Shown here one piece after another: positions 45,301 to 49,361 of a stretch of DNA of 49,361 nucleotides. The DNA is from Mycoemilia scoparia (Eukaryota > Kickxellomycota > Kickxellomycetes > Kickxellales > Kickxellaceae): the NCBI GenBank assembly GCA_027575805.1, contig JANBPU010000118.1:1-49361 (forward strand), given 5' to 3'. A program made the translations under genes and the position numbers. The notes beneath the pieces were generated by a model. It ran no database searches, was not told the DNA's origin, and saw only the letters and a program-made list of their open reading frames with translations. Position 1 is the stretch's first letter; each line of letters opens with the position of its first letter.

Positions 45301-45579
45301 TCATCAGTATTTGGTGTACTTAACCAGAGTCTGGATTTGCCACCATTTTCGTTGTTCCTTATCGTACTTTCGACCACTGATATCATGACGCTGAACTTTT
45401 TCTTTTTGGTCAGAGATGAAGGCAGTTGGTTGGATATTGGAATGAGCATCAGTCATTTCTGCATATCTAGCTTGTTTGTTCTGCTGTCTATTGTTTTGTT
45501 TATTCTTTCGCATGTTTTGGTAGGGAAAGTATTGGTACCTACAGGCGCTTCGAAAGGGTTAAAGAAAAAACATGCCTAG
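42376..45579 (+). CDS. MCD4: GPI ethanolamine phosphate transferase 1 (Mcd4/PIG-N)
   Basis: This enzyme adds ethanolamine phosphate to the first mannose of the GPI anchor precursor in the ER lumen and is essential in yeast. It is 1067 residues, a single exon. An N-terminal signal-anchor helix (~8-28) leads into the conserved [13 protein letters not shown]. A luminal alkaline-phosphatase-superfamily domain (~45-430) follows, with [50 protein letters not shown] and [19 protein letters not shown] supplying the metal-binding Asp/His residues. From ~460 there are about 14 membrane segments, the PIG-N C-terminal domain. A Lys-rich tail (GLKKKHA) ends the protein and resembles a dilysine ER-retrieval signal (KKHA is not canonical). 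A poly-Ala run lies in a loop at 44691-44714, and a Thr/Ser/Asn-rich loop at ~45040-45100. Length is slightly above the yeast enzyme. The gene converges on SLY1. Confidence 0.96.
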   Translation: [1067 protein letters not shown]

Positions 45580-45727
45580 ATCAGCACATTTCTTAAACAT
45601 TTTCATTTTATATACAAAATTTTTGACTCAAATATTGGAACATAATACAAATATTTTTTGTAAAAACTAAACCGCCGTTTTAGAGACGTGTTTTTTATAA
45701 ATGAAGGAATGAGTATATTTCAACTAA

Positions 45728-45733
45728 AATAAA
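45728..45733 (+). terminator. poly(A) signal of MCD4
   Basis: AATAAA lies about 150 bases after the MCD4 stop codon, in the 245-base gap between the convergent MCD4 and SLY1 genes. Confidence 0.4.
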
Positions 45734-45824
45734 ATGCTACTATTGTTGCTTATTAAAATTAACCTACTATATAAACTGGATACACGCATAGAGGGACGCA
45801 GACAGTAACTATTAGTGAATCCTC

Positions 45825-48543
45825 TTAGCCCTGCTGCTGTTGCAATTGTTCGAGTTGCTGCATAAACTTCTCCGAATTAATAATATTTGTGCTTCCATAG
45901 GTGATAGACGACTTGACCCCAGTATTAGCAGTGATCCTCTGACTCAATGCCATCAAGTTTTGGTACTCAAGGTAATTACCGCCACCGACCACAAATACTA
46001 TTGATTCCTGATAACTCGTTTGGCGCTGATGACGTGATATCCACGAATTGGAATTAGCAGACATATTTGGGTTGCTAAGGTTTGATCTTCTGGTATCCTT
46101 TGGATCATAAAATACCAAATCATCGATTCCAAGGTCCGATAGAGCAGACGATCCGATTCCACCATCAGACAGTGATGAAGAAATACCTCCACCAAGTCTA
46201 TTTTGGCTACTACCACTACCACCAGCTGATGCCGAACCTTCCATAATAAGTCTTGTTATTGTAGTAATAGGCAAATCCTTGCGATTAGGCAACAAATTTC
46301 TAACTCCCGATACCAAACTACTCAAGCTAGAATTCTCACTAAGTTTGCTAAGTTGATTTCCGAAAAATGAGAATTTACCCAGAATGTCTCCACCAGTAGA
46401 ACCACCGCTTGGGTTTGGTGAAGTTTTAGTAGCACCACCAGCACCAGTGCCACTGCCCCCTGCTGACATTCTAGACAAATGTTGAATCTTTTTGATATAA
46501 GCCAGAGAATCCATATTGATCTGGCTATTTGTTAGAGCATCTTCAAGTTCTTTTATATCGGACTTTTGGTCAGGGTATGCTAATTCGTAGAGAGCTACCA
46601 ATCGAACTTTATCTTTATCACTAGTGGATTTTGTGGTATCGGCTATGATCTCAAGAATCTTTGTCTTTGTTTGACGGGGAGACATATTTTCTTCTAGTTG
46701 GAATAGAACATCTAGTTGCCGTTCCTTGATTTGTTCTAGAAGAACAGTTGCTATGTTCATATGCATATCAATGGTCTTTTTCTTGGCAGTTAGAATTGGA
46801 AGTGATGTGATGGCCTTTTGCAATTGTTGTGTGTTAGCTCCCAAGTCCCTATAAGATTGGATGGTGGTAAAGGGGAGGAGGAAGAGAGAGTTGTTTATAG
46901 AAAAATTAGATATTGTCTACTTGGTTAGCTTTGGCAATTCATCATTTTATAGAGATATAGTATTATGTCCTTACAATGCCTGCATTTCATCCAGAGAAGT
47001 TACACCACCCAAGCGAGTTAATTCATCAGCTTGCTTTTTGAAATCGTTTGATGCATCATCGATATTAATGGCAACCTCGGGGAATGGTAGAGATGCATTC
47101 TTGGCCCAAAACTCTTCCTTTGTGTCTATATCCATAGTTTTTCTGACTGTTCTGTCTCTTTCCTTTTGCTATTGTTATATAAAGCAAGCGTATTAGTCGA
47201 CATTTGCTATCAATAAGCGTTTGAAATGAGCATTTGTAAAAATAGATAGATATTTATGAAGAACTTACAGAGAAATTGACCTGGTTTAGGTTTATGTCAA
47301 AGATGTCATGGATAAGAGCCTGATAAGTCCATGAATGCAATAGCATTGTTCCAAGGTCAAAGTCACGATCAAGAAGTATCATTACTATATAATAAAATAT
47401 TATATTACGTGGTTAGCAATCTTATAGACATTGCCAAGTTTCATGTATATATATATATATTAGCCAAATAGACTGATAAATACCTGGTCGCTGCTGGTCA
47501 TTGAGTGAACTATCAGCATCGCTGCTTGTGAACAGGTTGTTTCTGCTATTGGCCAAATGTTCTCTTAGCCGGGCATCCAAGGCCTTGGCTATCATCTCAG
47601 CAGCTCGTCCACGTGGAGCACGGATATACGGTACCTTTTCTATAATATATTCCCTGCGTATATTAGTATACCAATTCCCCAAAGAAGATGTGTGTATATA
47701 TAATCGCAAAAAATATATGATATGTCTTATCAACTTACTCATTGTTACCAAGACTGAAAACAAGGAAGATACGATACTATCTACCAATTGTTTAATCTGC
47801 TCGCCAGTAGTTGTTGATCCATGAATGTCACTGAATGCCCGATCAATATTCAAAGAAAACATATTCTCATCAGGACACAGGAAATTGAGATACTGGTCAT
47901 AAACTTGAGCAACCTGGTGTGATGTATTTGTCCCAACTGTCCCTGTCGATAGTTCTTCAATAAGTACTCGAGGAATACTTGACGAGAAATTTAGATAATA
48001 CAAATCGTAAATATCTCTAGTAACATCCTATAAAAACATATCACAAAAATACAGCCTAGTAAGCAGCATGCACAAACACGACTTTTGTTCAATAATTCAT
48101 GGTAAGCACATTATATACATATACATACTTTTAAAAAGTAATCGATGTTGGCTTTGGTTGGATCAATAAAATATATGGCTGGTACATCAAGTATAGGCGA
48201 CCTTTCCGATTCAAGAAGCATATGAACTGTGATGCCATTTTCTCGAAGATCATTGACTTTTAATACCGTTGATATGATGTCACGACAAGAACGGTCAAAT
48301 ACTAGAACTTTCCAAATTGGCTCCTTTTCTTGATTTGCCCCACCATCCTCGAAACCTCCTCCATTGACTTGTGCTGCCATGGGCATTTTGTTCAAATGAA
48401 ACATTTGAACCAGCGTATCTACACACATTCATTATTGTTTCAAATCGTTTTTATTGGGATTATTCTGGGTGGCTCATTCAAGTAAAAGTGTAGAAACAGT
48501 TTGTAATGTACCCACCTATCTGTTTGTCACGAATTCCCACCAT
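45825..48543 (-). CDS. SLY1: Sec1/Munc18-family protein Sly1 (SCFD1)
   Basis: Sly1 binds the syntaxins Sed5/Ufe1 and promotes SNARE assembly in ER-Golgi transport. Seven exons (48516-48543, 48129-48418, 47739-48027, 47484-47639, 47269-47384, 46975-47168, 45825-46848; minus strand) join in frame to 698 residues. Family matches along the length: [90 protein letters not shown], and the C-terminal [17 protein letters not shown] Gly/Ser/Thr-rich linker ([12 protein letters not shown] and following) expands the region between domains 3a and 3b. The exon-4 acceptor is ambiguous between 47639 and 47654, a 15-base choice with the same phase; the shorter version aligns better with other Sly1 proteins. 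The first exon encodes only MVGIRDKQI plus one base. Six introns crowd into the first ~1070 coding bases. Confidence 0.94.
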
Positions 48544-49361
48544 CTCTACTATTATTTATTTATCTAGATTTGTACAGGGTTCTTGAAATGCCAAAGACCA
48601 AGTGTTGGCAAAAAAAGTATATAAAGTTGCAGGTGTGTTGTATAAAAAGAGCTGCTTTAGATACCAAAGCGGTGTTTATAGTAGGTTTGTATCTCAAAAG
48701 CTCTAATAATAATACGATGATTATGAGTTTATAGGTTCTTGTTTATAAGGGCATCACAGAATAGTCCCTGTAATACCACCCTAATTTGTGTGGGTTATGG
48801 GATAATTTTGCATGGAATGTGTATGATGATACCAATTGGTTATTTATGATACAGGTTCATACATTTGTAATAACAGGCATAATCACATACTGAAAATTTA
48901 ATAGAATATTGTTATTTGTTTAAAGTTATTGATTGAGCACTATAACATTTGTAAGCATGAAGAAGCAGATACTGATGTGTGCTAAAAAGCGTTCCTCCAT
49001 GTTTTTTTTTACAAATGTATAAATAAGTTTGAATGATCCATCTACTTTTGGACTTTGCAATAATCTCATTCTCCAAATATCATTATTCAGCCCTACTACC
49101 CCTGCTCCAAGCACTATATTAGCTAACACTCTATTGCATAATGTTCGCTGCATCTAGTTTCCTATCATCATCCCTCTGTAAAACATCAACCATGCCATTA
49201 GGAACTTGACGCTCTAATTGCTTCAATCGTACACATGAAATTACCTTATCAAGCAACCACCAACATTGCCAATCCCTCCTGGCCGGATATTCACTACTAC
49301 TATTGTTCATTGCTATGTATCTGGGTCAACCATTCGACTACCCTGCCCTGACCACAAAACC
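48544..49361. other. upstream region of SLY1 to right edge
   Basis: This is AT-rich DNA upstream of SLY1, presumably its promoter. From about 48980 onward the minus strand looks mildly coding (see the small ORF entry). No complete gene is identifiable before the window ends. Confidence 0.4.
49131..49310 (-). CDS. small coding-like ORF, 59 aa, unrecognised
   Basis: An ATG-to-TAG frame on the minus strand encodes 59 residues with coding-like composition (YPARRDWQCWWLLDK, then LKQLERQVPNG and QRDDDRKLDAANIM). A 69-base stretch inside it (GTAATT...TTTTACAG, with a CTAAT-like branch site) could be an in-phase intron, so the true product could be shorter or be one exon of a larger gene. Another minus-strand frame continues past it from ~49153 to 48926 with different content (GAGVVGLNNDIWRMRLLQ), suggesting either a missed splice or a decayed gene. 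I do not recognise either piece. Low confidence. Confidence 0.25.
   Translation of the reverse strand: MNNSSSEYPARRDWQCWWLLDKVISCVRLKQLERQVPNGMVDVLQRDDDRKLDAANIMQ

Overview
The window is nuclear DNA from a filamentous fungus. The evidence is a class V/VII-type chitin synthase fused to a myosin-like motor, a FunK1-type fungal kinase, an OPT-family oligopeptide transporter, and many short spliceosomal introns with CTAAC/CTAAT-like branch sites. Intergenic DNA is AT-rich and full of microsatellites. An early-diverging (zygomycete-grade) lineage is my guess from gene style only; no marker here fixes the taxon.

Layout from left to right: LSM3 (+, 4 exons, 299-1022) converges tail-to-tail on RNase H2 subunit A (-, 8 exons, 1093-2963). 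Next comes the cytoplasmic dynein heavy chain (-, 2 exons, 3333-19297). An unrecognised 665-residue protein (-, 5 exons, 20655-23102) follows, then an OPT transporter (-, 23948-26704). A REase-like/FunK1 kinase (+, 4 exons, 28131-30783) is divergent from the OPT gene. The myosin-motor chitin synthase (-, 31644-38522) and the GPI ethanolamine-phosphate transferase MCD4/PIG-N (+, 42376-45579) are divergent across 3.85 kb of microsatellite-rich DNA. SLY1 (-, 7 exons, 45825-48543) converges on MCD4. The right edge holds only a small coding-like ORF that I do not recognise.

The main discovery is an in-frame 367-residue intein in the dynein heavy chain (11868-12968, minus strand). It sits inside the Walker A loop of AAA1, between the invariant Lys and Thr, so the principal ATPase site of the motor exists only after protein splicing. 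The Hint-type splicing blocks look intact: Cys1, block-B His68, a terminal His-Asn, and Thr as the first C-extein residue. Both LAGLIDADG motifs have lost their catalytic acids (His193 and Lys253), so the homing endonuclease is probably dead while splicing must persist.

The genes are not an operon. Several belong to secretion, wall building and transport along the cytoskeleton (dynein, chitin synthase-myosin, MCD4, SLY1, OPT), and two to nucleic-acid metabolism (LSM3, RNase H2A). Intron content is strikingly uneven: the very long genes are intronless or have a single 5' intron, while the short ones are intron-dense. Exon joins were worked out by hand from conserved protein sequence, GT/GC-AG borders and reading-frame continuity; every join keeps the frame.
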